Below the pieces are notes generated by a model. The model did not search any database. It saw only the letters and a list, made by a program, of their open reading frames with translations, and was not told the origin of the DNA. The position numbers were made by a program, and so were the translations under genes. DNA of 64,000 nucleotides from Amyelois transitella (lineage: Eukaryota > Arthropoda > Insecta > Lepidoptera > Pyralidae). Below are positions 13,046 through 29,048 of the stretch, piece by piece. The stretch is from positions 2,914,001-2,978,000 of the forward strand of contig NC_083527.1 of assembly GCF_032362555.1 (NCBI RefSeq), written 5' to 3'. Position 1 is the stretch's first letter, and every line of letters begins with the position of its first letter.

Positions 13046-14346
13046 ATGGCGAACGTCCCTTTTCTTGGGATTAAAACCCATGCCCAAAAAGTTTGTAGCC
13101 TTTATAAGAGGGCTTTACGCAATTTAGAAAATTATTACGATCAACGGTAAGTACAATTTTCATATATGATGATCCTGGGCCGCTTCCAGTACTAACCAAA
13201 AAAATTACGTAATATTCTGTTTTCAACACAACTCGAATGCAATTTATTAAATTCTGTTTTAATTTGTACATTGCAGAAAATTTATAAATATCGGTTTCAT
13301 GCTGAAACTCTCCACAAGTTAATATATAAGGTCTTATATTTCCTTTTTCATATAGTATAATTGTTAATTCGAGTATCACTACTTAGTGTATCGTGTAGAA
13401 ACTTTCTTTTTGGTAACCATTGCAAAACAATTTGTTTCTTTCCACTCCAAAACTATAGTTTTTTTTTTGTATACCTTGTAGTTAATTATTCATCTAAATT
13501 GTATTCATATACTTAGCTGTAATTTCCCAAAGTCCCTTACCTCGTCAGATTAAAACTCAAAATTAAACATATTTTCCAGACATGTATATCGTTACCAAGC
13601 CGTGCTGATGCGAGAGCGCTTTGATAAGAATGCAAAGCTCCAAGACATGTCCCTGGCTGCAAAACTGCTCCGAGAGGGTGAACAAGAGTTGTTCTTGATC
13701 CAGCATCCAATTCCTAGGAAATGTAATGTTATTTTAAACTATCTCATACATTATCATGGTGTTTGGTTATGTGTTGTATGGGAAGGACCCTGAGCTCATC
13801 TGTCTGGTTCATGTCTTGAATTTACATAAACTCCTGTTTGGTAATTTGACCATAATGGGAAAGAGTGTGGTTCTTTATTAAGTATTGGGGGCCAACAATA
13901 ACAGAAAGGGAACCACTATTCAGGTCTAAATCATTATTTAGCACACAAAAAGTTAAATTTGTCCTAGTGCAACCAGGACTAGTTTGTTTATCATATTGAC
14001 ATCAACAGAAGAGAAGTATAATAAAGGTGTTACATCTTTTATCAGAGAACCTACATTCACCCCTCGCCTAGAAGTGAATGTCAGTTTAAGGTACTCTTGA
14101 CTTGACTTTGCCAAGACATACATATCGAGAAAATATTATTTCAACATTTCAGTCGCAACAAGTGTTGGCGGTGTAGCCCACGAACGTGTTGTCCACCCTC
14201 CCGACTGGGTCTTGGACTATTGGCACCCATTGGAGAAGGCCCAGTACCCGGAGTACTTCAAGAGACGCGAGCAGAGAAAGAAGGAGTTTGTCGCCATGTG
14301 GGAGAAGCAGTATGGAAAGCCGGACCCCAAGGATTCACACCACTAA
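13046..14346 (+). CDS. NDUFB9: NADH dehydrogenase [ubiquinone] 1 beta subcomplex subunit 9 (complex I B22, LYR family)
   Basis: Accessory subunit of respiratory complex I in the mitochondrial inner membrane. Three exons join in frame: 13046-13146, 13580-13722 and 14153-14346, giving 145 residues with GTAAGT and GTAATG donors and CAG acceptors. The start MANVPFLGIKTHAQKV leads into the LYR-type motif (SLYKRALRNLE, residues 18-28), which in this family binds the mitochondrial acyl carrier protein. The middle exon carries YRYQAVLMRERFD and the last exon the conserved PDWVLDYWHPLEKAQYPEYF block, both matching the known protein. The C-terminus ends soon after KRREQRKKEFVAMWEKQYGK and is shorter than the human one as I remember it. 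The two introns are about 430 bp each. No AATAAA is obvious just after the stop. Upstream of the ATG, TGTCATT/TGTCAA repeats lie at 12977-13008. Identification is secure from sequence; function is family knowledge. Confidence 0.95.
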
Positions 14347-14554
14347 GCATAATTTATGTAGTTTATTGTATAATATAGAGAAATCGTTGTATTTCTGGTT
14401 TTTTATTTAATATTATTCAACTTGCCTTTATATTCCATTGATGGCTTCGCAAGTTGATAATCTCCAAAGATTGAAGCGACTATGCTTACATGATTAAAGA
14501 TATTTTATATGCAAGTTACAGTTATTAGGTAGGTACCTAATAACTTATATATTA

Positions 14555-14635
14555 TACCAAGTTTTTATCTCTCATGAGGTAAACATAGTGAACTGTGTGA
14601 AATTGACTAAAAGGCCACTATCAGCCGAATAACTT
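14555..14635 (-). mobile_element. SINE-like family 1 remnant
   Basis: TTTTATCTCTCATGAGGTAA..GTGAACTGTGTGAAATTGAC matches the complement of the family end weakly. Confidence 0.35.
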
Positions 14636-15714
14636 CATGCACACCGAAGATATGTACAATATGATGTAAAAAAAACGAATACTTATATATCTTGATCTCA
14701 CTTTATTGTTACAACAATTCGTAGAAATATAGCTAAGGACAGACAAGTCTGACAATATTATGCAAAGACAGTTATAGAACTTCAACCATTGGTTGGTTGA
14801 ACAACGAAATATAACACTTTGATATTTTAATGCTTCTTAGTGGAGTTAAGAAATTAAACTTCGTTGATTTGTTCCTTATAAATATTAATATATTAAAAAT
14901 AATAGTTTTCGCTTATCAGCACAGCTAAGCCGAGTTCAAGCAACCAAATAGTTTCACTAATTTCAATTATAAAGGCTGAAATACCTAGTAGTGAAATCTT
15001 TGAAACTGTCAATAATATATTCAAACAAAACAATTCTTTTGCTAAAAATCATTAGGTACCTTAATTTTTTTGCTTTATAACGATTTGTACAGACAAAGTA
15101 TTCAGATATTCAATATTCACACAAAAAATAGAATAACTTATTGAATACAGTCACACTATAATACCATTCCAATTTGTTTGACAGATTTTGAAGAGTTTGT
15201 CAAATTAGATTTAATTGAAAACAAGTTTGAAAAATAGTTATAAAATTATTAGGGTAAAATATTAACGCTGTAAGGTTCAAAATAATATAACTTTATTCTT
15301 AAGAAACTGAAAATATCTAATTATAACATCTGTTTTTTCCTTTTACTTTGTCATAAGTGTATTTTTCAATGAAGATAATCAATACTGTTTAGGTACCTTT
15401 ATTTCAGTACCTAAACAAATTGACTATATTTAGTAATTTGAGTCAAGAATGTAAGAATAATGTTCTGATATGAAGTTTTAGAAAAATAATATTGATTAGC
15501 TTTAAAAATTATTAAGAAAAACAAAATGCTCACAATTTAAATACACATCATTGAGAACGTGTACTTAAAGAATCTCAACCTGGTCAGCACTAAATTATTC
15601 TCAAACTTTTTTAAACAATTTCCAACCAAGGAGGAAACTGTACATTCGATTTTTAAACACTCCACTACATATCCCTTGTTGCTGTCACCGTGTCACATTC
15701 CCCGCCAAATCGAT

Positions 15715-17919
15715 TCAGTTCCCGCCAAGCGTGTGGCCGCGTCCCCAGTTGTGACCGCCGAAGACTGTGCCGCCGGGCCGCGTGGGGACTCTGGCTTGGG
15801 GCGCAGTGCCAAAACCACCCACGTACCGTGTGTCCGGGAATATTTGTTTCCTGCAGAAGATAAGAATGATACAATCAGCAGTTATGGTCAGCAATTAAAT
15901 AAACTACATATATGTTTAGTTAAACTATTTTGATACATTGGTTCTTGATGGCTGTTCAATATAATATTCAACGTTAGTAGGTATGTTATACTTTTATTTT
16001 ACTATCCATCCTAAAATTAGAAATTTCATCTTCCCTATCTCCCTCTTAGCTCTTACTCTTTGATCTTTCCCCAAAGATAACGAGAGAAGAAAAAAAGGGG
16101 ATCATATTATGTATTATCAACTTCATAAATAAGGGCAATACTCTTGAAATTATTAGTTACAAAAAAGATACTAATCCTTTGCGGTTAATTTTCTTTTTTA
16201 TATACATACTTATTATCGTCTATATGTATATAGAAGATAATAAAAAGTGTAATAAATTATACTTACAAGAATGCAGGAGGCGTCAACAATGAAGCACCAC
16301 CAAACTCCTGAGGATACTTGAAGAGCAGGAAGAAGGCCATGTGACCAATCAGGATGCCCAGCAGTTCCATTACTCCACTGTAAAAAATAAATTGTCTCAT
16401 TTTTACTTTTATGTAGTTGGCTGTAGAGATACATGCTCCCCAGTTTATATAAAGCAAAACGATAATTGGGTAATAATAAAAGGTAGAAAATCTTTAAATA
16501 TCTTTTATAAAAAAAATCCATATGAGTACATATTATATTAAATTTTTGAATGTCTGTACTTAAAAGAAATTGTCAAAAATTTAACTTTATATTATGCCCA
16601 ACAGAAAAAAATAGTGATTTTTAGAATAGATATTAGATAGTCCCCATACATACCAATAGTAGAATATTCATCTATTTTATCAACTCACCCCCCACTGATG
16701 ACTAGGTTGAATGCCAGCAGCACCCAAGGTAGGTACATCGCCTTGAACCGGGTGCCGAACCAGAAGGAGACAATCACGTCCTTGTTCAGTTGGCACCACA
16801 CATACAGAACGGAGAGAACCATGGGGTCCATTAAGATCTGGTGAAAACAGAAATGGATTTACATAACAGTTGTTTATTAAATCGATAATCTCTCACTGCT
16901 AGGCATAGTGTCCTCCTTCTGCTTGCAATACATATTTTAAGGTTTCTTTTAATAAGTACTTTTTCCCCTAAAAAGAACAACCGTAATGGAATATGCATAC
17001 ATTCCTCTAATGGAAGCTTGTATGCTTGTCTAGTAGTGAAGAAAAATATAGGATATATATATATCCCAGCTGCTTCTTTTCCCATGCAGATTGTAAAATT
17101 CAATCAAGGGAAAGGGTAATACTAAACATCTTTTTTTTTTTAAAAACAATGTAAATCTCAATTCCATCATCAAGCCATACATGCCCTTCCAATCTTTTCA
17201 AGATTCTACTCTACCCTATAAGGTAGAATATGATGAAATGTATTTAAACTTACTGGCAAATTAACCAAAAATCCAATGACTACACTGCAGACCCAGTTAA
17301 ATAACAGCATGTAAAAGTAATCCGCTGGCTTGCCAGCAAACATGCCAGTCTCGAGTCTTTGGGAGTAGTTGTATAGGAAGTAGCAGTTTATAAGGAAATG
17401 GAAGCCCGTTGATGGATTGATTGGGTAGAAGAATAGGGCTGTGATCGGTCGCCATATCTGTGGAAATGATTAGTTATTTTTATATAGAAATTTCAACAAG
17501 TAGATAATTAACCATTGGCTGTAATGTTATTTTATAGTAAATAGATACCTATTTATTGCTATGTACATTTGGCATATACTGCAGAGAAATTATTGCATGT
17601 ACTATTATTATTTTTTGAACACAAAAAATAACAACAATAGCAATAGCATAATGTCATTTAGGACTTAGTTATAAGATTCGTTCGAGCCAAGTAATTACAT
17701 AAAGCTATAAAAAGGAATCTTTTGAATAAGTTGGAATTAGAAAAAGTACCTAAGTTTAGCACTGACCTGAAATTGGTTGATGAAGGGGTAGAAGTCCAAA
17801 ACGAAATAGTAATAATTTATAAGTCCAAACCGGCCAATTAAACTAAGAGCTATTGTAAATGTAAGCCAATATCGTGTGAAGAATGGTACACTATAGTACC
17901 AGTCCCGAAATTCTGACAT
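15715..17919 (-). CDS. DERL1: Derlin-1, ER-associated degradation rhomboid pseudoprotease
   Basis: Polytopic ER membrane protein that helps move misfolded proteins to the cytosol for p97/VCP and the proteasome. Five exons on the minus strand (17919-17767, 17457-17254, 16837-16689, 16377-16267, 15850-15715) join to 250 residues, the family's usual length. The start MSEFRDWYYSVPFFTRYW aligns with other derlins. The family's WR motif is W53-R54, the first complete residues after I52 in exon 2. Hydrophobic segments follow through VLSVLYVWCQLNKD and FGTRFKAMYLPWVLLAFN. The tail GGHNWGRGHTLGGN keeps the SHP-box type sequence used to bind p97. An in-frame upstream methionine at 17973 exists, but the residues between are not derlin-like. 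Possible minus-strand poly(A) signals lie near 15396, 15291 and 14703. Introns are 309-416 bp; the second one holds a decayed SINE-like repeat (17050-17235). Confidence 0.97.
17050..17235 (+). mobile_element. SINE-like family 1, heavily diverged, Derlin-1 intron 2
   Basis: AATCTCAATTCCATCATCAA and CAATCTTTTCAAGATTCTAC followed by CTACCCTATAAGG. Confidence 0.5.
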
Positions 17920-18600
17920 GATTATTAAATATTTGTTGACACTAGGATAAACAAGCTTCTTTGGGGGCTTCAAGCTACACTGAATTTAAACTGTACCACA
18001 GCAACAATATATTTTCATCACCTCACGAAAATGCTGAATAATGTTCACAATTATGAATCGAGCTTTAATTGAGGCAAGTACACGTGTCCTAAGAGAATTT
18101 GTCTAAAACAAGCAAACAAGACTGACGAACGAGCGCGAACGATTATTTTGACAGATAGATTTTGACATAAAAGTGGTGCCTACTAACATAGACCACAGTC
18201 CACAGGTTATTTCAGAATACATTTGTAAATATATAATAAAATAAAATATAAAATTAAAAAAAAATATTTGTAAAAAGATAACCGCCTCTAATTGATATCC
18301 TCCTTTTTTGCAGTCAGTTAAATTACTAAAACGTTATCCTAAGTGTAAAAAACGCTTTCCTGAAAACCACATTAAAATCGGTTTAGCGAAATGCGAGAAC
18401 TACATTTTTGTGTAAGGAGGTTAAAAATACTGTGACATTGTTGTAATCCTTGCCCATAAAATAAAGAAAAAAATAAACTGTCTCTCACTGTCAATGTCAA
18501 AATAAGCAAATTAAACTAAAAGTCAAAGTCGAAATCGGTCGCCGGTGGGTCGATTTTTTTTGGTGCGCAATTTAAATAAATTTTATCTAAATAGGTAATA
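17920..18600. promoter_or_regulatory. Divergent promoter region of Derlin-1 and the crotonase gene
   Basis: 681 bp between the two start codons. TTTTGACAG and TTTTGACAT (18146-18168) lie on the Derlin-1 side. CTGTCAATGTCAAAAT (18489-18504) lies on the crotonase side. No TATA box is convincing on either side. Confidence 0.6.
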
Positions 18601-22724
<4,124 letters not shown>

Positions 22725-23274
22725 TTTGAGCACAAAATGGCGGACTAGAATATGTTTTATAACCTAAAAATAGATATATAATGAATGTGTTTTGCGTATA
22801 GTTGAGCTGTGTATGTTAAAGTTGATTATTTATTGTGTTTTATGCTTTTGTTAACTATTAACATAATTTATAAACTGTACTAGTCTGTTTTTTTTTGTTC
22901 ATTGTTTGATGACAGGATGCGACAACTCAAATATATCCAACTGAGCTCTCAACCATTAGCCATACGCCTGATGATATGGTGGGTCTGAAATTATACCATT
23001 GAAAGAAGTGTTGTTAAAAAAATATATTAAAACTGTTACTACTACTTTATAACTATATTAACTACTTACTTTATACATGTGAGCTCCTCGGGTGTATCAC
23101 ACACAGTTTTTTAACCGCTAATGTCCATGGAGTTTGGATAAAAGTTGATAACATCAAGTCCTATTACACAATTCAATTTCATTTAGTGCATAAGTATGTC
23201 TTTTGTTTTCTCCTCCACTTATTTTTGAGGTTAACTGAAGATTCGAGAAGTCATAGTACCTTATTTAGTATACT

Positions 23275-23500
23275 AGAGACTCGCCCTGACTTCGCACGGG
23301 TAGCATTTATTAGTTATAACCCCTCACTAGTCCAACTGAGTAAACTTTGCTCGGTTGGACTGACCACACTTATATCTTGAATCACTCGTATCTATTAAAT
23401 ACAAAAACTGCATCAAAATCCGTTGCGTTTAAAAGATCTAAGCATACATACAAAGGAATAGACGCGGGAAGCGACTTTGCTTAAGTGTAGTGATTAAAGT
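23275..23500 (+). repeat. Second copy of the GACCCGCCCCGGCTTCGC repeat
   Basis: GAGACTCGCCCTGACTTCGC, ACTGCATCAAAATCCGTTGC, GCGGGAAGCGACTTTGCTTA. It carries about 45 extra bases with the pair GTCCAACTGAG/CTCGGTTGGAC. Confidence 0.55.
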
Positions 23501-23846
23501 TCGTGAATAGCTTGTATTCACATTAAAATGTCCAACGTTCATTAGGTATGACTTTAGCCAGCGCGTTGTAAAAAATTGATTGGTTAAATATTTTCACTCT
23601 TCTTGAATCTAATGTTGCGAGTTGTCGCGTACTGTAGTTCTCTTTCTAAGACTGAATGTCCTACTAACATAAAGTCTAGTGACTGTGAGTGATTATATAA
23701 ACAATATTAATTTTGTAATAACCACGAAAATCTGAATAGTACTTTATGTTAAGGGTGTTATTTTTACTCACTAGTAAAAGTGGTTCATATCGTATGAAAA
23801 TCAACGAGATGTTGAAAAAAGCCGCCAATTTATAAAGGAAACCATA

Positions 23847-24066
23847 CCTACCTACATATAGTTACGTCTATATTCCTAGCGGTCTACACAGAGTCAACGA
23901 TCTTGCTCACGTTCAGCTGTATGGCTTTATGATGGAATTAAGATTTAAATAGTGACAGGTTGCTAGCCCATAGCCTTCAATAAAAATCCAAATTTATGAG
24001 TCTATCCCTTACTCGATTTTTGCGACATCCATAGGAAAGGTTCGTTAGTGCCGGGAACCACACGGC
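23847..24066 (-). mobile_element. SINE-like family 1, diverged, nearly full length
   Basis: Tail-derived ACCTACCTACATATAGTTAC, then complement of body and head (GTGCCGGGAACCACACGGCA at the right end). Confidence 0.8.
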
Positions 24067-24323
24067 AAAGATATATAAAGTGATTAATACTCTTTTTAGC
24101 GTATCTAGTAGTGAGATAAAAATAATACCCCAACGTTCTTTGCGTTCCTGAGTACCTAATGTCTACTGTTTTGAATTGCACAAATAAAAAACAACCTTTC
24201 TAATAACAACATATCTTCCAAATTAAATTTTTAAAATAAAAGTTATCGTACAAATATTTGTTTTAATCCCAACCAACCTTTTACCAATAATCTGAAATTT
24301 ATGCATTGGAACGCGCGTAAACA

Positions 24324-24371
24324 ATCGCCGTTTGGCTTTTTATTATGACGTGAAAAGGGATAAGGTCATGG
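24324..24371. repeat. Small hairpin repeat
   Basis: Complement of the 30.9-kb copy with the shared core TTTTTATTATGACGTGAAA. Confidence 0.5.
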
Positions 24372-24384
24372 GGCCGGTAAAGCT

Positions 24385-24470
24385 CGCGTCTCATCATGCC
24401 CTGGCCGGGATTGTAACTGAATACCTCCAGTGTTACAGACAAGCGCACTACCGCTTCGCCACAGAGGCCG
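24385..24470 (-). mobile_element. tRNA-like head of SINE family 3
   Basis: CATCATGCCCTGGCCGGGAT and CGCCACAGAGGCCGTCAT, the B box partly decayed. Confidence 0.7.
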
Positions 24471-24559
24471 TCATATTTTGTACGGATGATTCGTTTATAT
24501 ATTTATGTATCCTACCTGTTATTGTATTTCTAGATTCTTCACGTGATAAAATAAAACGT

Positions 24560-24828
24560 GCGCCGTGTGGTTCCCGGCACCATTACAAAAAAGAATAGGA
24601 CCACTCCATCTCTTTCCCACGGATGTCGTAAAAGGCGACTAAGGGATAGGCTTATAAACTTGGGATTCCTCTTTTAGGCGATAGGCTAGCAACCTGTCAC
24701 TATTTGAATCTCAATTCTATCACTACGCCAAACAGCTGAGCGTGGCCTATCAGTCTTTTCAAGACTGGTGGCTCTGTCTACCCCGCTGGGGATATAGACG
24801 TGATCATATGTATGTATGTGTATGTATA
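24560..24828 (+). mobile_element. SINE-like element, family 1, full length, next to the PSMB5 3' end
   Basis: Head at 24560, TATG tail ending near 24828. The tail lies about 42 bp from the PSMB5 stop codon and about 30 bp from its AATAAA, convergent with the gene. Confidence 0.87.
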
Positions 24829-24869
24829 AAATAAAACTGTTTGGTACAAATAATTATTTATTGAACCCC

Positions 24870-27466
24870 CTATTCCTGGATGCCCTTCTCTTCCTGATAC
24901 TTATAATGCAGCTCGCTACAATCCTGGTTGGAGATGTTGACCCAGCCTTTATCGCTGATGTGGTAGACTCTGACGATGCCGCCGGAGTACGCGTCGCGGT
25001 GGGTCGCGTGGTAGATGGCGCGGCGGCCGAGTTCTGGAAATAAATTGTTCATACATCCATAATCTGGCCTTTATCCCTCATCATCTCTACTATAGGAAGA
25101 CAGAGCTCACAATCTCACGTTCAGTTAACAAAATTTATTTTTAACCAACTTAATAAAAGAAGAAGGTACTCAACTCGACCCTATTTCTTATTTTTTTTTT
25201 TTATATTTTTATAGGTAGGTAATAGTTGGCATGCAGTAAAAAACTAGCCAAGTCTCGATGGAGTTGCTAATTTATCTCTTAAAAGTACTGATACCTAGAC
25301 AAAGTCGTGCCAAGTCTAAGGTTCCTTACTGCAATTTCTTAATTATTATAGTTTATTTTATAAGACCGGCCGTCGAACATTTTTACATTCTAAAACTAAC
25401 CTTGTGCCTCTAAATCAGTAAGATCCCACTTGTACCCTGAGTCGAGCACACCAAAAGCGTAGACTGAACCAGAGCCCACGGAGAATACCTTGCCGGGAGT
25501 CCTAGTGCCCTCGCTGTCTACATAATATAGCTGGCAACCCTGAAACGAAAATAACATTCTATTTCTATCATCCTAATGGTAGGCCAAGTTCAGACGTTCT
25601 TTATGAAGGGGTTTCATAAGAGAAGTCTAATGCAAACATTGACATGTGTTACTGTGACAAATAAAAGACTCCTTTCATTGGCATACCCTAAGCTGAAGGA
25701 GTATAAGGTTATTCGCAACAGACCAACTTTATTAAAATGCTTTTCTATTCAGAACCTAATGGTAGTAAATAATGGATGGAGCAAGTACAAAAAGAGGGCT
25801 GTATGATGTTGTGGTTGTATTCTTGCCTTTGAATCACAGGCCCTAATGACTAGCTTAATTAGTGTAATTTTTCAAGTAATTGTATTCTGTTAAAGCAATA
25901 AAGTCTCACCCTCTTATCAAAACCAGCCAGTATCATCATATTCAAAGATTCTTATAAAATCACCCTCTTTAGATTACCCACTCACTAGAACAGAGGTGAG
26001 TAATACAGGACTAAAGGAAAACTAAAGTATTTGTTAATGGAGTCAAAAAAGGATGCACTGTTAGAGAACAATCTAGCAGATTCAACGAAGATAACCAGAA
26101 AGTTTGTAAAGCTGTGGGTAGTGATGGGGTAGTTAAACTCACCCTTTTATCAAAACCAGCCAGCATCATCCCCATACTGAGTCCCATTCCCTTATAATTG
26201 TAGACCATGTTGGCCATCAGTTTGCTGGCGGCGGCCACGGAGATGCGTTCCCTGTTGCGGAGCTCATACAGCCGGCATTGTTTGGCGAGCACGCGGTCCC
26301 AGTACACGCAGTCTGCTGCGCCTCCGGCCAGAGTTCCTGGGGAATTTAGATACAAACATATATATCATGTCTTCATTGTCTACAGCTCTGAAACATAGTG
26401 GCAGAAGTTGCAATTGGGAACATGTAAAGATGACTAATTAAACACGTATTTAAGCCTTGGGGTAAACAGAAACAAAACACTTTTAGGACAAATTCTAGGC
26501 AGATAAATCTAAATGAACAAATATGGGTTTTGATTAATTTTGATATCCTTTAGCAATTCGCCTGAGTGCCATTCTTAACCATAGGAGGCCTTAACTATGC
26601 AATCAGCCTATTAAGAGGTACATTTACCAATAAGTCTAAAATTCTTAATTGCAAGTCACAGGTTAAAAAAATGTTACTTCTAAATAAGTAGGTTACACCC
26701 TGCATGGGCACTGTTGACAACAGTTAGATACCATTAAACTAAATTTGGAAATAAGTTTCTTTTATTATAATGTAAAAAACTTACCCAGCAAATAATCATT
26801 TATTTCAACAATTTTCTTCATCGACTGAGAGCCAATGAACTGACCACCAGTGGCACGGGAGTCTACGGCCAACAGGACTCCTCCCTAAAATCAGAAAATC
26901 TATAAGTAACTACTTTTAGTCTACATACTACAAGTAAACTGACTCGACTGAAATATCAGTACATTTGTGTCTGCTGTTCACATTTTTTTTTCTTCATTTG
27001 TATGATCATCAAGCTAAAATAAAAATTATTTATTTGTTCCAAACCTTATAGATATGTGTGTGTGTCAAGAAGCCCTTACAAATTATCATACATTAGTACA
27101 TACTAACCTGGTAGCGAAAACCAAGAGTGGTAGTTCCGTGGTCGAATTCAATTTTGATTTCTTTGCCTGTCTCATCGTGAGTGTTGAATTTGGCTAAACT
27201 TTCTGCGGGCTGAAACAATACATAATCATGATTGCTGTAGATAAATTGATTGATTTGATTGATTGAAAATTGATATTTTAATAAAACCGTTTAATAAAAA
27301 GCTTCATATTAACCAAACTTACATTTGCAAAAGGAGGGATCGCTAGTTGGGCACTGTGTACAAAATTCTGGCTGTAGCCTACGACATCATTTTGGAATGA
27401 TGCTAAAGAATCCATGGGCCTGAGGTTTATTTTCTCGTCGAGACGGCACAAATCCATTAAAGCCAT
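24870..27466 (-). CDS. PSMB5: Proteasome subunit beta type-5 (20S chymotrypsin-like active site)
   Basis: N-terminal threonine hydrolase of the 20S proteasome core, cleaving after hydrophobic residues. Six exons (27466-27323, 27209-27108, 26884-26785, 26336-26143, 25539-25401, 25033-24870) join to 280 residues. A 73-residue propeptide ends in FDHG and is followed by the mature start TTTLGF, so the catalytic threonine is residue 74. Counted from it, Asp17 (AVDSRAT) and Lys33 (SMKKIVEI) are present, as are SVGSGS and DAYSGG, which supply the other active-site residues. Position 45 of the S1 pocket, Met in human beta-5 as I recall, is Leu here ([11 protein letters not shown]). All splice sites are GT-AG. 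AATAAA follows the stop by only 7 nt (24857-24862 on the plus strand), so the 3' UTR must be very short. A copy of the 3' end of exon 4 sits in intron 4 (25904-25942). Confidence 0.97.
25904..25942 (-). pseudogene. Duplicated 3' end of PSMB5 exon 4 inside intron 4
   Basis: On the minus strand ATGATGATACTGGCTGGTTT then TGATAAGAGG and donor-like GTGAGA. This copies the last codons of exon 4 (MMLAGFDKR) and its donor, with [10 protein letters not shown] encoded. Lies about 230 bp after the true exon end. No acceptor and exon body are present, so it is a vestige. Confidence 0.7.
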
Positions 27467-27600
27467 TGTTAAAAATTGTATTTAATTAAATATTTCAAAT
27501 AATTTTAGTAAAACTTGAAAGATGACAAGCGAAAACGAAAACGCCGACCGATGATTTGACAGTTTTGTTTTGACAGTTTCTTTTGTTATGCACAAAAGTG
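27467..27600 (-). promoter_or_regulatory. PSMB5 promoter region
   Basis: Two TTTGACAG motifs on the plus strand (27555-27562 and 27569-27576), that is CTGTCAAA in the direction of transcription. They are 90-110 bp before the ATG, next to CGAAAACGAAAACGCCGACC. Confidence 0.5.
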
Positions 27601-28090
27601 TTGCTAGTAATTTAACTTCATAAATAGGCTCATCTAAAAATACTAATTCCTTTAATTATAAAATGCACAGCCTTCTTATTTCCTAATTCTAAATATAATT
27701 AATCACGACAGGAGCGAGGTATGTACTAACATTTTATTTGTTTATGCACATTAAATTCTTTAATTGCAAATACTGCCATCTCTTATGCATATTGTGTATT
27801 ATTTAGAATATTATGTACTTTTGCTACTCGATGCTAGATGGCGCTAGTTAAATTTAAGTTCATTGTTTGATAATTATAAAAATCCATTATCCCAAGCAAC
27901 AGATTTTATTATCAGTAAGGCCAACCTTTTTCCACAGTTCTTAGTTTAGATATGAATCTACAGATTTTCCTATATATATTTCCTACGTTTTTTTTAGCAA
28001 CAAGCGCTAAAAAGCTTATTTGTGTCCCTAATAAATAGGTACCCTAATAAGTAAGGAAGTAAGTATTTATTAGAAACGTATTAAAATGAT

Positions 28091-28264
28091 ACATACCTAC
28101 ATTATATTCACGTCCCCACCTCTTACGGGGTAGACAGAGTCAGCAGTCAAGAGTCAAAAGACTGAAAGGTCACGTTCAACTGTATGGCTTAATGGTGGAA
28201 TATGGAAGACAGATTGTGACAGAATGTGGAAGACAGATTGGTAGCCCATCGTCTAAAAGAATTT
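28091..28264 (-). mobile_element. SINE-like family 1, 3' half
   Basis: ATTCACGTCCCCACCTCTTA, GGGGTAGACAGAGTCAGCAG; short internal duplications (GTCAAGAGTC; GACAGATTG). Confidence 0.75.
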
Positions 28265-28779
28265 TACAATTGACTTTTATGGCATGAATAATGTGTGCAA
28301 GAAAATACCTAAGATAAAATTCCTACATTCATAAAAAATAAACAAATGTTCTGCACAGTTGTTACGAGCTTCATCGATTAATAGTCTAATGAGATAACTA
28401 TGCGGGCGAAATTATAAGTTGCAAAATTTTGAGAAATCGTCTAAAAGGTTTGAATTATAAAATTCACCGAATGAAATATATACTCAATAAATAGTAGAGG
28501 AGCTAAACCTATGATTACCGTTAGTCCGTGAGTCAGATCACAAATAATGTTTGGGACCGATAGGATCACATTGTAGTATTAATTTTTATTAGAGAACGAA
28601 TTTATTAAAGGTTTTTTTTATTGAGAATGCGAATCATTTGCTATCAATAGTATAGTATAGTATGTTATAGCTATGTTTTTGCCTCTGGGCATGGGACAAA
28701 TATTTAGGAAAGTTTAAATTTTATTATGAAAATTAAATTGTAAAAAGTCTAATAATGCCTGATCAACCTGTCGCTAATT

Positions 28780-29020
28780 ATTAAGTCGTACGGTAAATTG
28801 TGGCCTTTCAGTCTATTATGTTGGCTCTAACTGCTGGCTTTGTCTACCCCGTGAGGGATAAAGACGTGATAATATGTACGTATGTGTATGAAGCAGTCCC
28901 TCTTCCTATTTTAATGTTTCTTATGAAATTATTTGTCTTCGACGTTTAACACTTTAAGATAGGACCACTCATCTCTCCCATGGACGTCGTAGAAGGCTAA
29001 TGGGAATAAGAATGTGCCTA
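28780..29020 (+). mobile_element. SINE-like family 1 fragments (3' end then 5' part of another copy)
   Basis: 28795-28890 is a 3' end (TTTGTCTACCCCGTGAGGGA); 28957-29020 is a 5' part (AGGACCACTCATCTCTCCCA). Confidence 0.6.
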
Positions 29021-29048
29021 TCCTATAAGTAAAGTGATTTTACCATGA

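Noticed and set aside
15559..15933. 124-codon frame on the plus strand
   Set aside because: It is antisense to the last Derlin-1 exon, which explains its composition.
17917..17973. Earlier in-frame start of Derlin-1 (MKPPKKLVYPSV)
   Set aside because: The derlin family begins at MSEFRDW; the upstream residues have no counterpart.
26207..26398. Plus-strand frame over PSMB5 exon 4
   Set aside because: Antisense shadow of the real exon.
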